A stretch of DNA of 64,000 nucleotides from Candidatus Thorarchaeota archaeon (GTDB lineage: Archaea; Asgardarchaeota; Thorarchaeia; Thorarchaeales; Thorarchaeaceae), in the NCBI GenBank assembly GCA_011364985.1, contig RDOC01000005.1, positions 1-64,000 on the forward strand, read 5' to 3'. The position numbers were made by a program, and so were the translations under genes. Every line of letters starts with the position of its first letter. The first letter of the stretch is position 1. The notes beneath the pieces were generated by a model. It made no database searches. It was given only the letters and a program-made list of their open reading frames with translations, and was not told where the DNA came from. Below, piece after piece: positions 43,720-53,024 of this stretch.

Positions 43720-45075
43720 CTAAGAGGCCCCTATCGCTTGGTCTCCAACCTCGCCGGTTCTAATCGCCAGAGTAAGTATCAGGGCCACAACAAAGAAGGC
43801 GATGGAAACAGGATACATCAGAGTTATGCTTGTTATATCAAAAATCACGCCGGTCGCAAAGGGTCCAAAGATTGCAGCACTCATGCTTGCAAAGTAGTAC
43901 AAACCGGTTCCTGCACCGAGCCGTTTTTGTCCAAGCAACTGCCAAACTATGACTATGCTGTTCACATTCACCATTGCCCAACCAACTCCAGCGACTACAA
44001 GAATACCCAGAATAGTGTAATAGTCGCTCACAACCCAAAGAGCCACTAGAGCAGCAAGCATTATGACTAGGCCACCAAGAATTGTTTTCTTTCTTCCAAT
44101 TCTGCCTGCAATGAATCCTGCTGGAACTGCAAATATAACAAAGGCCAACGCAATGCCATTGAGAAGGAAGGAAGCATCTGCTGTTGCGAAACCTAGGACT
44201 TCTTTCCCATACTTTGTGAACCAAGTTTCTATGGCGTTATAGCCAAGGAACCAGAAGAAGATAGCACCAAGGATAGCTATGGCAGATTTATCATCTGAGA
44301 AGGACACCTGCCGCATAGCTTCGAGTATTCCAATTTCCTCTTGCTCTTCTTCTTCTTCTCGTTTAGGAGAATCTGTTTCCTTTATGACTAGGAAAAGCAC
44401 AATTACTGCAATAATCATGATTAGAGAAGTGGTTACAAAGGCCAGTACTGGTCCGATTTGCCAAATTTGAACATGAAATATACTGGCCAAGTTCGTGTCT
44501 CGAATCTTGTATATTTGGGATGCAACAGCATAAGCATAGATGGCTCCGATACCGCCCATGAGATTGATAACCCCATTGGCTTTTGACCGGTGCTCTGAAG
44601 GCACTAGGTCGGGCATGAGAGCTACTACTGGCGCACGATAGAAGGCCATAGCCACATTGAATACGGTAATCATTCCAAACATAACCCAGAACATAGAAGC
44701 TGCCCAACCGTACGCAATTAGCGAGAAGTAAATTGCAGCAATTGGTGTTCCAATCAGAATATAGGGCATTCTTCTACCCCATCTCGTGCGTGTCTTGTCT
44801 GAACGGGCACCTATGTATGGTTGGAGAAACAAGGCAAGAATATTATCCAACACCATTATCGCACCGATAATGGTGTTCTCAAAATCGCCTGAGATGAAAG
44901 CCGGGAGGAAGTCTGCAGGGAGGTAGCTGTTGTAAACGCTCCAGCTTACACCTGTAGTGAAAAAGCCAAGGCCAATAGCAAGAACATAGAGCCACCGCAT
45001 CTTTGGTGCCTCATTTGCATTGGTTTCACCGACTTCATCGTCTGCAACGGATTCATTTTCATCCTCGTATGTCAA
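43720..45075 (-). CDS. MFS transporter, GPH/MFS_2-like
   Basis: A 451-residue twelve-helix transporter. The loop between helices 2 and 3 reads ARSDKTRTRWGRRMPYIL, the motif A variant found in the glycoside-pentoside-hexuronide and sucrose-transporter-like branches; a central cytoplasmic loop with acidic KREEEEEQEEIG separates the two six-helix halves, and GRIGRKKT marks the equivalent loop in the second half. It most likely imports a sugar or glycoside with protons or sodium. No catabolic gene is adjacent. The N-terminal 25 residues are acidic and probably disordered. Confidence 0.83.
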   Translation of the reverse strand: MTYEDENESVADDEVGETNANEAPKMRWLYVLAIGLGFFTTGVSWSVYNSYLPADFLPAFISGDFENTIIGAIMVLDNILALFLQPYIGARSDKTRTRWGRRMPYILIGTPIAAIYFSLIAYGWAASMFWVMFGMITVFNVAMAFYRAPVVALMPDLVPSEHRSKANGVINLMGGIGAIYAYAVASQIYKIRDTNLASIFHVQIWQIGPVLAFVTTSLIMIIAVIVLFLVIKETDSPKREEEEEQEEIGILEAMRQVSFSDDKSAIAILGAIFFWFLGYNAIETWFTKYGKEVLGFATADASFLLNGIALAFVIFAVPAGFIAGRIGRKKTILGGLVIMLAALVALWVVSDYYTILGILVVAGVGWAMVNVNSIVIVWQLLGQKRLGAGTGLYYFASMSAAIFGPFATGVIFDITSITLMYPVSIAFFVVALILTLAIRTGEVGDQAIGAS

Positions 45076-45261
45076 CTTGTACCGCTCCTTCCGAAAGAAA
45101 GCTGATTAACAAGCGCTTTCAGGAAATCTTGAGTGCACAATCGGATATATGAATGATGGCAAGGAAACCAATAGGAAGATCTTAGAAACGGGGAAGGTTC
45201 TTCTCGTAGTGTTTCGAGAGCAGTCCAGAATCAGTTCATCATTTCCAGTTCACGAGGATGT

Positions 45262-46113
45262 ATGACACAGATGAGAATTCGAAATATGAATACAAACGAC
45301 CTTGGCTTTGCTATAAGCCTAACAGAACAGGAGAAATGGGGTAGTATTAGAGAGGATTTTCAGGAACTCCTGCTTTTCGACCCAAATGGATCCTTTATTG
45401 CAGAAATGAATGGCGAACCAATCGGAATGGTATGCGCAATTTCCTATGGGTCCTTTGGATTCATTGGAAACCTGATAGTCCGATCAGAATATCGAAAGAG
45501 CGGCTATGGAACAACTCTGATGAGTCATGCCATCGCGTATCTCAAAGGGAAAGGAACAGATACTGTAATGCTTGATGCAGTACAGAAAGCAGTACCTTTA
45601 TACAAGAAGCTAGGTTTCAAAGAGATGTGCAACTCACTTAGGTACGAGGGACGCGTTGAGCCAGAGACTTCCAGCAATTCTCGGGATATGGAAGACAAGG
45701 ATATGATGCACATTCTAGGGATTGACAGGAAGCACTTCGGAGCCAATAGATTTCTTTTCCTTGGGAGCAGTTTGTCCAGGGACCCAGATTTGGCCCGTGT
45801 TATTGAAGTGGGAGGCAGAATAGTTGGTTACATAATGGGAAGTAAGCGGCATGGGTTTGTTAGGCTGGCACCATGGATAATCTCGGAGTGCCCTGAGCTT
45901 GCCAATGAGATGCTACGCGATTTTGCAGTACGTGTAGAAGGAAAGCAGATCAAGCTAGGAGTTCTCGAATCTAATACTCATGCTGTAAAAGTCATGAAGG
46001 CCCACGCGTTCTATCAGAAGAGCTATTCTGTTCGAATGGTCCTTGGCGCTTTGCCGAGAGATATGCAACCGTCAAACGCAGTATATGCAATAGGGTCCGC
46101 TATGCGTGGATGA
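45262..46113 (+). CDS. GNAT acetyltransferase, tandem-domain
   Basis: A 283-residue protein. The N-terminal GNAT domain is complete: GNLIVRSEYRKSGYGTTLM (about 73-91) with the R-x-x-G-x-G acetyl-CoA loop, then AVPLYKKLGFKEM of motif B. The C-terminal half has the fold of the partner domain often called GNAT_2/acetyltransf_18, with conserved LGVLESNTHAVKVMKAHAF. This architecture is common for archaeal and bacterial stress or small-molecule acetyltransferases. GAGG precedes the ATG. Its last 14 bases overlap the convergent ABC-2 permease gene. Confidence 0.83.
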   Translation: MTQMRIRNMNTNDLGFAISLTEQEKWGSIREDFQELLLFDPNGSFIAEMNGEPIGMVCAISYGSFGFIGNLIVRSEYRKSGYGTTLMSHAIAYLKGKGTDTVMLDAVQKAVPLYKKLGFKEMCNSLRYEGRVEPETSSNSRDMEDKDMMHILGIDRKHFGANRFLFLGSSLSRDPDLARVIEVGGRIVGYIMGSKRHGFVRLAPWIISECPELANEMLRDFAVRVEGKQIKLGVLESNTHAVKVMKAHAFYQKSYSVRMVLGALPRDMQPSNAVYAIGSAMRG

Positions 46114-47284
46114 CCATTTTCTTTCGTCGTGACCTCATTCTCTCAATCCTAGCCCCTAAGTTAACCTCACTAATACGATTCGCCACAAATGGTGACGCAG
46201 CTATTAGGGCAACAGCAAGGAGCCAGACTACGGAGATATCGATTGTTGCATGGCTATAGGTTCCCTGAACAAACATCTCAATCATAGTGCGATATGCATT
46301 GGAGAAGGGCACATACTCGTTGAGAACTGTGAAGCCCATTCCGGTCAAAGATAGTGGTGCGATCCCACCTCCAGTGATCCAGTAAAAGAGAGCAACCAGT
46401 GCGCAAAGTGGAACAACATACACCGAGTTTCTTGCCATCGACCCTAATATTGTTCCCACGCCTGCAGTAAAGATAGCCAATGGTAGCGTCATCGCAAGGA
46501 ACGTGAGTATGTCACCTCTAGGTAGAACACCATATAATCCCCATCCCAGAAACAACACCGCTGGAATGGAAATGTAGCTTAGAACTGCTCCACTCAACAT
46601 TTTTCCAGCATAGATCGCATATGGAGACCGATTGGAGAGTGTGAGTTCCTCGATTGTGCTCTGTTCATACTCTTGTGCTGTCGCTGATGCTGCAAGGAAC
46701 ATTCCTCCAAAAGATATGCCGTATACCATAACTGTCCATGCCATATACGCCAACCTTGGAGGAGTATACTCATTCAACAGTTCTACATTGAAATCGACTT
46801 TCGCATCCTCAGTGAGATAGGTCTGATAGAAGATGTCAAGCTTCCTGATGACAGGCATACGTAGGTTCTTTGTCATGTCCTCGTGGGCATTGTTAACCAT
46901 AATGTGGATACTAGTTGATTGGTTATTTTGAAGAGCTTCTTCAAATCCTTCAGGGATCGTAATCACAAGCAGAATCTCACCAGTTTCAAATAGGCGGTTC
47001 GCAGTATCGCTATCCAGCTCAACTAGCCTCAAGCTGGGAGGAATTGGATCATGCGTTCCCAGAATCTCAATCAATCCATTTGTGTAGAATTCGGGATTCT
47101 GTTCCTCAACCACAAGAGCAGTATCAACACCCGGTCCGGCATATACTCCGCCCATTAGCAGCACGAAAGCGGAGTAGTATAGTAGAGGAAAGAGTATGAC
47201 AAATCCCAGCCGCTCCTTGTTTCTGAGCCAAGTCTTGATCTCTTTCACAAATGATGCACGAAGTACTCTGGACCGATCACTCAT
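46100..47284 (-). CDS. ABC-2 type exporter permease, second subunit
   Basis: A 394-residue permease with an N-terminal helix (LGFVILFPLLYYSAFVLLMG), a large extracytoplasmic domain (about 45-180) and five C-terminal helices, the layout of ABC2_membrane_3/YhhJ-type proteins. The cytoplasmic segment SATAQEYEQSTIEELTLSN between helices is the conserved coupling region that contacts the ATPase. It overlaps the previous gene by four bases and is the third gene of the exporter operon. Substrate is unknown; such exporters move drugs, lipids or surface polymers. Confidence 0.84.
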   Translation of the reverse strand: MSDRSRVLRASFVKEIKTWLRNKERLGFVILFPLLYYSAFVLLMGGVYAGPGVDTALVVEEQNPEFYTNGLIEILGTHDPIPPSLRLVELDSDTANRLFETGEILLVITIPEGFEEALQNNQSTSIHIMVNNAHEDMTKNLRMPVIRKLDIFYQTYLTEDAKVDFNVELLNEYTPPRLAYMAWTVMVYGISFGGMFLAASATAQEYEQSTIEELTLSNRSPYAIYAGKMLSGAVLSYISIPAVLFLGWGLYGVLPRGDILTFLAMTLPLAIFTAGVGTILGSMARNSVYVVPLCALVALFYWITGGGIAPLSLTGMGFTVLNEYVPFSNAYRTMIEMFVQGTYSHATIDISVVWLLAVALIAASPFVANRISEVNLGARIERMRSRRKKMVIHA

Positions 47285-48414
47285 GAACGCTCAACCTCCT
47301 GTGCCATTAGCTTCGTGGAAAGAAGTGTGAACACTATCCACATTGTCAGTAGAGCAACCATGCCAAATAGAAGCCCAGACATAGTATCATAGAAGAACAC
47401 ACGAGCCCACATGCTTATAGAATGAGTCGTTGGAAGCATCATCACCAGAGCTCTGAGCTCTCTTGGCATCAAACCAATTGGGGCAAGGCCACCTCCAGCA
47501 AGAAAACAAACAACGCTGAATAGAACCGAGAAAAGGATTGCAGTTTCCCTCTTTTTAGACCGAAGACCAATAATATCGCCTATAGGTACAAGGACCAAGA
47601 TAGAGAGCAAGAGGATTAGTCCAAGTATTACCGGATTGCCAGCAGGAAGTGTTCCGGTGCCAAGCAGGATAACTGGCACAGTAATCAAGAGCACAAAAAG
47701 AGAGCGGGGAATTGCAGCAATCGTGTGGGCAACCACTATGGCAATTCTACTCGTTGGCGAGTTCAATGTATCATAAACTGCCTTTGTTTCAAAATCAGAT
47801 GCGGTAGCAAGGGCTTGCCCAGTGACAGAGCAGACAATGACAGATAGAACTACTGCTACTGCATACATATAGGCGAGGTTTGACGGAGTTACGTCTAGAT
47901 TCAGAGTTTCATTGAGAGCAACCCGTGCATCAGATTGATCGTATTCTGGATAGATTGCACCCTGATTATAGAGAAGAACTGCAGCCTCAATTCTATGCAC
48001 ATAATTCTTGACAACATCATCATTCAGATTGACTATGTAGATGACAACTACCGCTTTAATGCCCGCAGTTATGTTTACTCCAAACCCTTCAGGGATTAGA
48101 ACATATGCAATAAGTTCGCCGCTTTGAAATAAGTCCATTGCAGTCGCAGAATCATACCGGCTCATTTTGAACCAAGTATGATTCGTAGTAGAAACCATAT
48201 TCTCTAGGATGAGGGCCATATCTTCTGCTTGTGTTGATGAGTCTTCGACAACAAGTCCACAGACAAAGGATTCACCTCCTCCAACTTGAGCCCACATGAT
48301 TGCATAGACCAATGCGAGCACAAATGGAACTATCAGGCTGGGGGCAACGAATCTTGGGTCTCTTTTTGCTTGCTTCAGGTCCTTCCTTACTATGGCGGCA
48401 ATCTCCCTTAGCAA
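47281..48414 (-). CDS. ABC-2 type exporter permease, first subunit
   Basis: A 377-residue paralogue of the next permease, with the same topology: N-terminal helix (LIVPFVLALVYAIMWAQVGG), extracytoplasmic domain and five C-terminal helices. The coupling segment ASDFETKAVYDTLNSPTSRI corresponds to SATAQEYEQST in the partner. Two different permeases with one ATPase indicates an asymmetric heterodimeric membrane part. It starts two bases after the ATPase stop and ends with a four-base overlap to the second permease. Confidence 0.85.
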   Translation of the reverse strand: MLREIAAIVRKDLKQAKRDPRFVAPSLIVPFVLALVYAIMWAQVGGGESFVCGLVVEDSSTQAEDMALILENMVSTTNHTWFKMSRYDSATAMDLFQSGELIAYVLIPEGFGVNITAGIKAVVVIYIVNLNDDVVKNYVHRIEAAVLLYNQGAIYPEYDQSDARVALNETLNLDVTPSNLAYMYAVAVVLSVIVCSVTGQALATASDFETKAVYDTLNSPTSRIAIVVAHTIAAIPRSLFVLLITVPVILLGTGTLPAGNPVILGLILLLSILVLVPIGDIIGLRSKKRETAILFSVLFSVVCFLAGGGLAPIGLMPRELRALVMMLPTTHSISMWARVFFYDTMSGLLFGMVALLTMWIVFTLLSTKLMAQEVERS

Positions 48415-48416
48415 CT

Positions 48417-49379
48417 CTAATCCCTCAACTTTGATCCTGTTATCGTCAGAAACACATCACCCAGAGAGGGCTCTCTCAGGGAGGCCTGCTTAACCCTCAG
48501 GTTGCGCTTTGTGAGTCGTTCGATTACTATTGGAAGATCAGAATGACCTGACTGACTCCGAATCCATGCCGTTCGGGGGCCTCCATCAAGAGGCGCACTT
48601 ACTTTCTCAACCTCCAGTTTTAGCTCCCCAGCGAGCCACTCGGCACCAAGAGCAGAGTCCATGTTCTCGACTAGGACCTCAATGAGATACTCACCCACAT
48701 ATTCGCGCTTCAGGTCGTTTGGTGTGCCTTCAGCCACCAGTTTCCCATTATCAATTATTATTACTCGATCGGCTAATGCTTCGCTCTCATCCATGTAATT
48801 TGTACAAAAAAGAACGGTACGCCCTTCATCCCGCATCTTCCGGACCTGATTCCAAATCAGATTTCGGCTTTGAACATCGACACCAAGAGACATCTCGTCA
48901 AGAATGACAAGCTTGGAGTCATGTAAAATCGACCGGACTAGAGCAAGACGACGCTTCATACCTCCGGAATAGGTCTTCACCAAGTCATCTTTACGATTGG
49001 TAAGTCCAGCGATCTCAAGCATTGATGCAACACGTGAATCAACTTCGGTTTCAGGCACTCCATATAGGTGTGCATGGTATACCAGAGATTCTTGTGCGGT
49101 GAGGTCTTGATATAATGCGGTTTCCTGTGGCATGAAGCCAATCAACTGACGAATCTTGGAGAGGTTCTTTGATACTTCGTAACTATGAATCTTGACACTT
49201 CCAGAACTGGGCTTGAGAATTCCTGTAATCAGTTTGACAGTTGTTGATTTTCCTGCACCATTGGGACCAAGGAGGCCAACTATTTCACCCTGCTCAACTG
49301 AGAATGAGAGGTCATCCAAGGCTTTTCTTTGCTCACCATAGATATGGGTAAGGTTTGAAATTTCTATCATCGAAGGCAA
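48417..49379 (-). CDS. ABC-2 type exporter ATPase
   Basis: A 320-residue ATPase of the DrrA/CcmA type: Walker A GPNGAGKST, Q-loop IGFMPQETAL, signature YSGGMKRRLALVR, Walker B LVILDEMSLGVD (Met-Ser where PTxGLD is usual), and the switch region TNYMDESEALAD, in which Asn-Tyr replaces the usual Thr/Ser-His. The missing switch His is unusual and may slow hydrolysis. A C-terminal regulatory domain of about 90 residues follows. First gene of the exporter operon, divergent from the two regulator genes at 49489. Confidence 0.88.
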   Translation of the reverse strand: MPSMIEISNLTHIYGEQRKALDDLSFSVEQGEIVGLLGPNGAGKSTTVKLITGILKPSSGSVKIHSYEVSKNLSKIRQLIGFMPQETALYQDLTAQESLVYHAHLYGVPETEVDSRVASMLEIAGLTNRKDDLVKTYSGGMKRRLALVRSILHDSKLVILDEMSLGVDVQSRNLIWNQVRKMRDEGRTVLFCTNYMDESEALADRVIIIDNGKLVAEGTPNDLKREYVGEYLIEVLVENMDSALGAEWLAGELKLEVEKVSAPLDGGPRTAWIRSQSGHSDLPIVIERLTKRNLRVKQASLREPSLGDVFLTITGSKLRD

Positions 49380-49488
49380 CTAACCACCAACATATCCTTC
49401 AGCAATCGAGAATATGAAATTCGTGTCACTCCAGAGGTAACAACGAGAGATTCATATCCAGAGAGGGTCATCTCAATGAGGAAGGATA

Positions 49489-49794
49489 TTGACACTGGAA
49501 TATATTTTGCAGCCACGAGTTTTGGTTGTTTTGAAAGAATTAAACTGGGGAGACCGATTTGAGAGTGATCTCCAACAGAAGATTTCTGAGATATCAGGTG
49601 GACCTGAGAGTCTGGCCGATATTAGGAATGAGCTATTGAAGAACGGACTGATTTTACAATTGAAGGGAGGACAAGGCAGCCCGTATCTGTCACTGACCTA
49701 TAAGGGCCAGCTCATAGTCGATCGGCTCCTTGAAACAGAAGAGATGCTCGCTTCAGAGGATGTTGACCAGTCTGGAGCGTTACCCCAAGAGTGA
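49489..49794 (+). CDS. Small winged-helix-like protein
   Basis: A 101-residue protein that looks like a winged-helix DNA-binding domain: helix PRVLVVLKELNW, helix FESDLQQKISEI, recognition helix ESLADIRNELLKNGL and a wing ILQLKGGQGSPYLSLTYKG. The C-terminus is acidic. The start is TTG with GAGGAAGG eight bases upstream. It sits between the divergent ABC-2 operon and the TrmB-like gene (39 bases later, same strand), so it may regulate the exporter. Confidence 0.62.
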   Translation: MTLEYILQPRVLVVLKELNWGDRFESDLQQKISEISGGPESLADIRNELLKNGLILQLKGGQGSPYLSLTYKGQLIVDRLLETEEMLASEDVDQSGALPQE

Positions 49795-49833
49795 CAAGGT
49801 CTTGAAAAGGATGCAAAGCTATCTCTAGTTGGT

Positions 49834-50673
49834 ATGGCAATGTCAGATGATGAAATCGTTTCGCAAATGATGAGTCTTGGATTGCACCTAAACGAAGCAA
49901 AAGCATACAAGGCTCTTGTTACCATCGGACAGAGTACAGCTCGAGATGTTGCTTCCAGTTCTGGGATTCCTAGGAGCAAGGTGTATGACGTACTGTACTC
50001 ACTTGAGAACAAGGGACTTGTTCGAAGAATCCTTGGAAGCGAACCAACAGAATTTAGACCATATCCTCCGAAAGAGGCGATTCCCCTTCTTCTTGAGAAA
50101 ATCCAGCAGTCAGGTAAGCTTGTACAGAGAACGTTGGAGAGCTTGGAGAACGAGAGAGGCATTGAGGGTAGAGAGTTAGTGTACACAATAGAGGGGAATG
50201 ATCAGATTAGAATTGAAGTTCGAAGCTTAATCAACAATGCAAAGAAACAGGTGTTTATTTCGACTCTGAACCCTGCCATACTCAGTCTTGCAAGGCCAGC
50301 CTTAGCAAATGCAAAGAAGCAGGGTATAGAAATCAGTCTTGTCACATCACGCAACTTCATCGAAGAATGGCCCGAGTTCAAGCACTATGTAAACATGACA
50401 GATCTGGCAGACGTAAGCCCGCCTGGGATTATGGAGCAGATGAGTGCAGTTCTACAGGACGATTCAGTTATCGATGCAGGATGGAATCCAACACAGATGG
50501 GAATTGTTATTGCGGATAACACAGAGAGTATCGCATTCTTTGGCAGCCATAGAAACCAATCCAAGCCATGGGCATTGACCGTTCGCGTTCCGATGATTGT
50601 TATCTTGCAAAAACATGTGATATCAGCCGTCCTCGCCCAGATAGTACGATTTCTTGAAGGAAGCGCCAAATGA
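49834..50673 (+). CDS. TrmB family transcriptional regulator
   Basis: A 279-residue regulator. The N-terminal winged helix is complete: LGLHLNEAKAYKALVTIGQS, ARDVASSSGIPRSKVYDVLY and LENKGLVRRI (about residues 14-66), the TrmB hallmark. After a coiled helix (LLEKIQQSGKLVQRTLESLE), the C-terminal domain (about 115-279) is the phospholipase-D-like effector fold seen in TrmB-like proteins, here without HKD catalytic motifs. TrmB proteins usually sense sugars and control transport genes. With the small winged-helix gene it faces the ABC-2 operon. Confidence 0.85.
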   Translation: MAMSDDEIVSQMMSLGLHLNEAKAYKALVTIGQSTARDVASSSGIPRSKVYDVLYSLENKGLVRRILGSEPTEFRPYPPKEAIPLLLEKIQQSGKLVQRTLESLENERGIEGRELVYTIEGNDQIRIEVRSLINNAKKQVFISTLNPAILSLARPALANAKKQGIEISLVTSRNFIEEWPEFKHYVNMTDLADVSPPGIMEQMSAVLQDDSVIDAGWNPTQMGIVIADNTESIAFFGSHRNQSKPWALTVRVPMIVILQKHVISAVLAQIVRFLEGSAK

Positions 50674-50772
50674 GCAGTTATAGGATAACTTATCCTAGTA
50701 CCTGCTGAGAGTAAGTTCATATTTGAAAGAGGCCATTCTTTCTTGCTGCTCCTGATTGGAGGAAAAAGAGGA

Positions 50773-51585
50773 TTGAAGAAACCGCTTCTCAAGGTTCTTA
50801 GGTGTCCAAAATGCCAGAGGAGCCTATTCATATCTGAGAATAATGCGAATCTAAATGAAATTCACGAAACGACCTTAGCGTGCGAGAAGGGTCACATTTG
50901 GAAGGTAGAGGATGGAATTCCTTCTCTTGTGTTTCCGTCCGTTAGTTCCAAGGATGCAAAATGGATTGCCCAATATGAAGAAATGGCCGAGAGCTACGAT
51001 GATCTTGTCAAGCAGTACGATGATTGGCTTGGCATAGATATGATGAAAGAACGAGAGAGAATTGTTCGTTTCGTTCCGATAGAGGCACCTGTAAAGATAC
51101 TGGATGTAAGCATTGGAACTGCAGCCACCTTTATTGCTTTGTACAATGCATTCCAAGGAAAACAGATGGAACGTTTCAATCTTCATGGGCTCGATCTCTC
51201 TCTTGGCATGCTCAAGGTGGCGAAACAGAAGATAGAGAAAAGAAGCTTGGACATCAGTCTCGTTCACGGGAACGTATTCAATATTCCATACAAGAACAAC
51301 TCGTTCAACATCGTCTATCATAGTGGGGGTATCAATACATTCTCAGATATTGGCCTAGCATTGAACGAGATGCTCAGAGTTGTACGGTCCGGTGGAATTG
51401 TTGTAGTTGTTGATGAGGGGTTGTCTCCAGACATGCGTGAAAGCGAGAAAGGGAAGGAGATTATAAGGACCAATAGTTTATTTGCAGCAAGGCCACCCAT
51501 CGCATACTTGCCTGAGAAGGTAAAGGATGTTGAAATGAACTATATCATGAATGGGACGTTCTATGAGGTTGTATTCAGAAAATAG
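50773..51585 (+). CDS. Class I methyltransferase with N-terminal Trm112-like zinc domain
   Basis: About 270 residues from TTG 50773, which is preceded by GGAGG; the longer frame from 50743 is less likely. Residues 5-55 resemble Trm112/Trm112-like knuckles: CPKC (about 11-14), then ACEKGH and WKVEDGIPSLVF, the phrase that commonly ends this domain. The Rossmann-type methyltransferase core follows: motif I as VKILDVSIGTAAT (the usual GxGxG is altered to SIGTAA), motif II/III and NSFNIVYHSGGINTF as motif IV. Substrate unknown. Quinone/ubiquinone-like methyltransferases share this shape. Confidence 0.78.
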   Translation: MKKPLLKVLRCPKCQRSLFISENNANLNEIHETTLACEKGHIWKVEDGIPSLVFPSVSSKDAKWIAQYEEMAESYDDLVKQYDDWLGIDMMKERERIVRFVPIEAPVKILDVSIGTAATFIALYNAFQGKQMERFNLHGLDLSLGMLKVAKQKIEKRSLDISLVHGNVFNIPYKNNSFNIVYHSGGINTFSDIGLALNEMLRVVRSGGIVVVVDEGLSPDMRESEKGKEIIRTNSLFAARPPIAYLPEKVKDVEMNYIMNGTFYEVVFRK

Positions 51586-52106
51586 ATGAGTCTGTTAATA
51601 GAAAATAGTCTGTGCTCATGTGGCTTCCCACAAGAGCACTTGTTCGCATGTGGCACAACGATGATCGGCTTTCTCGTTGCGACTGGGATGATGAGTAGTT
51701 CGAATGAATTCCTTTTGGTCATTCATAGCGGACTATACCTCTTTGTAAAGATATGAATGTGCAAGCGCCTTGGTCGAAACATGCTGCTTGACACGTCGAT
51801 CATATTCTTTCTTAACTGGAAACATCGAGCTTACCTCCTGTATGCAAGCGCGTACCCAATAGCATCGGTCGAAACAACCTTTGCCATTTTCGAATTCCTT
51901 GTTCCACTTCTGAATAGGGCATTCTTCTCAATTGCCATTTTTACTTACCTCGTGATGCGTATGAGTAGTAGAGTGCCTCATTCCAGTGATAGTTCGAAGT
52001 TGATGCATATTGGAGTTCTTCACTTCGATTACTTGTTTCTTGGACCAATCTTGCTCACCAATCCTTGTGTGAACCAGTTGAGTTCGCATGTTTCCATACA
52101 AAGTCT
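51586..52106. other. Gene-poor stretch, 520 bases
   Basis: No convincing gene is present. A hydrophobic open frame (51757-52116, plus strand, with LLYASAYPIASVETTFAIFE and FFSIAIFTYLVM) and a shorter one before it (MIGFLVATGMMSSSNEF from about 51665) are in different frames and could be the ruins of a membrane-protein gene, but no family is recognised. Confidence 0.4.
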
Positions 52107-52154
52107 ACATATATAAAGGTTTGTAAACCAAACCATTTGTAACTAAAACCATTT
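52107..52154 (+). promoter_or_regulatory. Promoter with inverted repeat and direct repeats upstream of an HTH gene
   Basis: TATA-like ACATATATAAAG at 52107-52118 is immediately followed by the inverted repeat GGTTT-GT-AAACC (52118-52129) and two copies of AACCATTT (52131-52138 and 52147-52154, 16 bases apart). The elements share the AAACC half-site and sit where a repressor would block transcription start. The HTH gene at 52210 is the obvious target, suggesting autoregulation. Confidence 0.55.
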
Positions 52155-52209
52155 TAATACGTACTTTTTTTGTCTTACATGGTTCCTACGATAAACCTTT
52201 TAAAATGGA

Positions 52210-52992
52210 TTGCGCATAAAATACAAAGAACAAAGAACGAATTGGGATGATAGATTGACGAAATATGAAGTGACTGACGCCCTTGAGGGAATTGAACTCA
52301 CGGAAGAGGGCAAACAGGAAATGCGCGACATCGTGTTCATTCACGATAAAGAACGTGGGGAAATCATAGACGACCAAGTAAGACATTTCATCATCCAAAT
52401 CCTGAAGCGCGGAATTGACGATATGCTGACGACTGAAACCAAGGACCCAAGTACAGGGGGAACTATTAGGATTCAGAGAGAAATAAAGCGATATGCAATG
52501 TCGGTTGTGGAGATTGTCAGAATGGCAAAGAGGTATAACGACATTGACAATGTGACCAAAAATCAAGTTTATCACCACCTGCCAAAACTCATTGAAGCGG
52601 GCTTTGTAGTCAAATATGGAACCGTTGTAACTGGAAAAAGAACAACGGATTACTACCGAAGAACGGCAAAGGGCTTTGTTCTTGCTACGAGCCAATCGAC
52701 TATGAATGAAGCGTTAATGAAGAGGAAAGCAGAAAGTCATGTCGAGAAGTTCTCAATCTTTGATATTACTCTTTCAGAGGCCCAGAAGAAGGAACTAGTG
52801 GGCCTGCTGTTTGAAGCAGCCAAGATAGAGAAGAAAGGCGTATCGGAAATCGCCAAGCTCGTGAAGGGGGACGTCGCCGATAAGGAGATACTATCGATGT
52901 ACGAGGATTTGGTTATGCTATATGCCCTTGGTGATGAGAACTGGTTACAAATTCATAGAAGGATACGGGAAATTCTCCTTCCAAACAAATAA
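52210..52992 (+). CDS. Winged-helix transcriptional regulator
   Basis: A 260-residue protein. The DNA-binding part is around residues 95-165: NDIDNVTKNQVYHHLPKLIE with the recognition helix QVYHHLPKLIEAGFVVKYG and a wing with GTVVTGKRTTDYYRRTAKG, an ArsR/HTH_20-like arrangement. The N-terminal 90 residues are helical and charged; the C-terminal 75 residues form another helical bundle (LSEAQKKELVGLLFEAAKIE), perhaps for dimerisation. Starts at TTG 52210 directly after AT-rich DNA with the inverted repeats. Monocistronic. Confidence 0.72.
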   Translation: MRIKYKEQRTNWDDRLTKYEVTDALEGIELTEEGKQEMRDIVFIHDKERGEIIDDQVRHFIIQILKRGIDDMLTTETKDPSTGGTIRIQREIKRYAMSVVEIVRMAKRYNDIDNVTKNQVYHHLPKLIEAGFVVKYGTVVTGKRTTDYYRRTAKGFVLATSQSTMNEALMKRKAESHVEKFSIFDITLSEAQKKELVGLLFEAAKIEKKGVSEIAKLVKGDVADKEILSMYEDLVMLYALGDENWLQIHRRIREILLPNK

Positions 52993-53024
52993 CCATTAGT
53001 CGATATCATCGAAATGGGAAAAAT

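Noticed and set aside
51757-52116. 119-codon hydrophobic plus-strand frame
   Set aside because: No family, no ribosome site, and adjoining frame pieces suggest random or ruined DNA.
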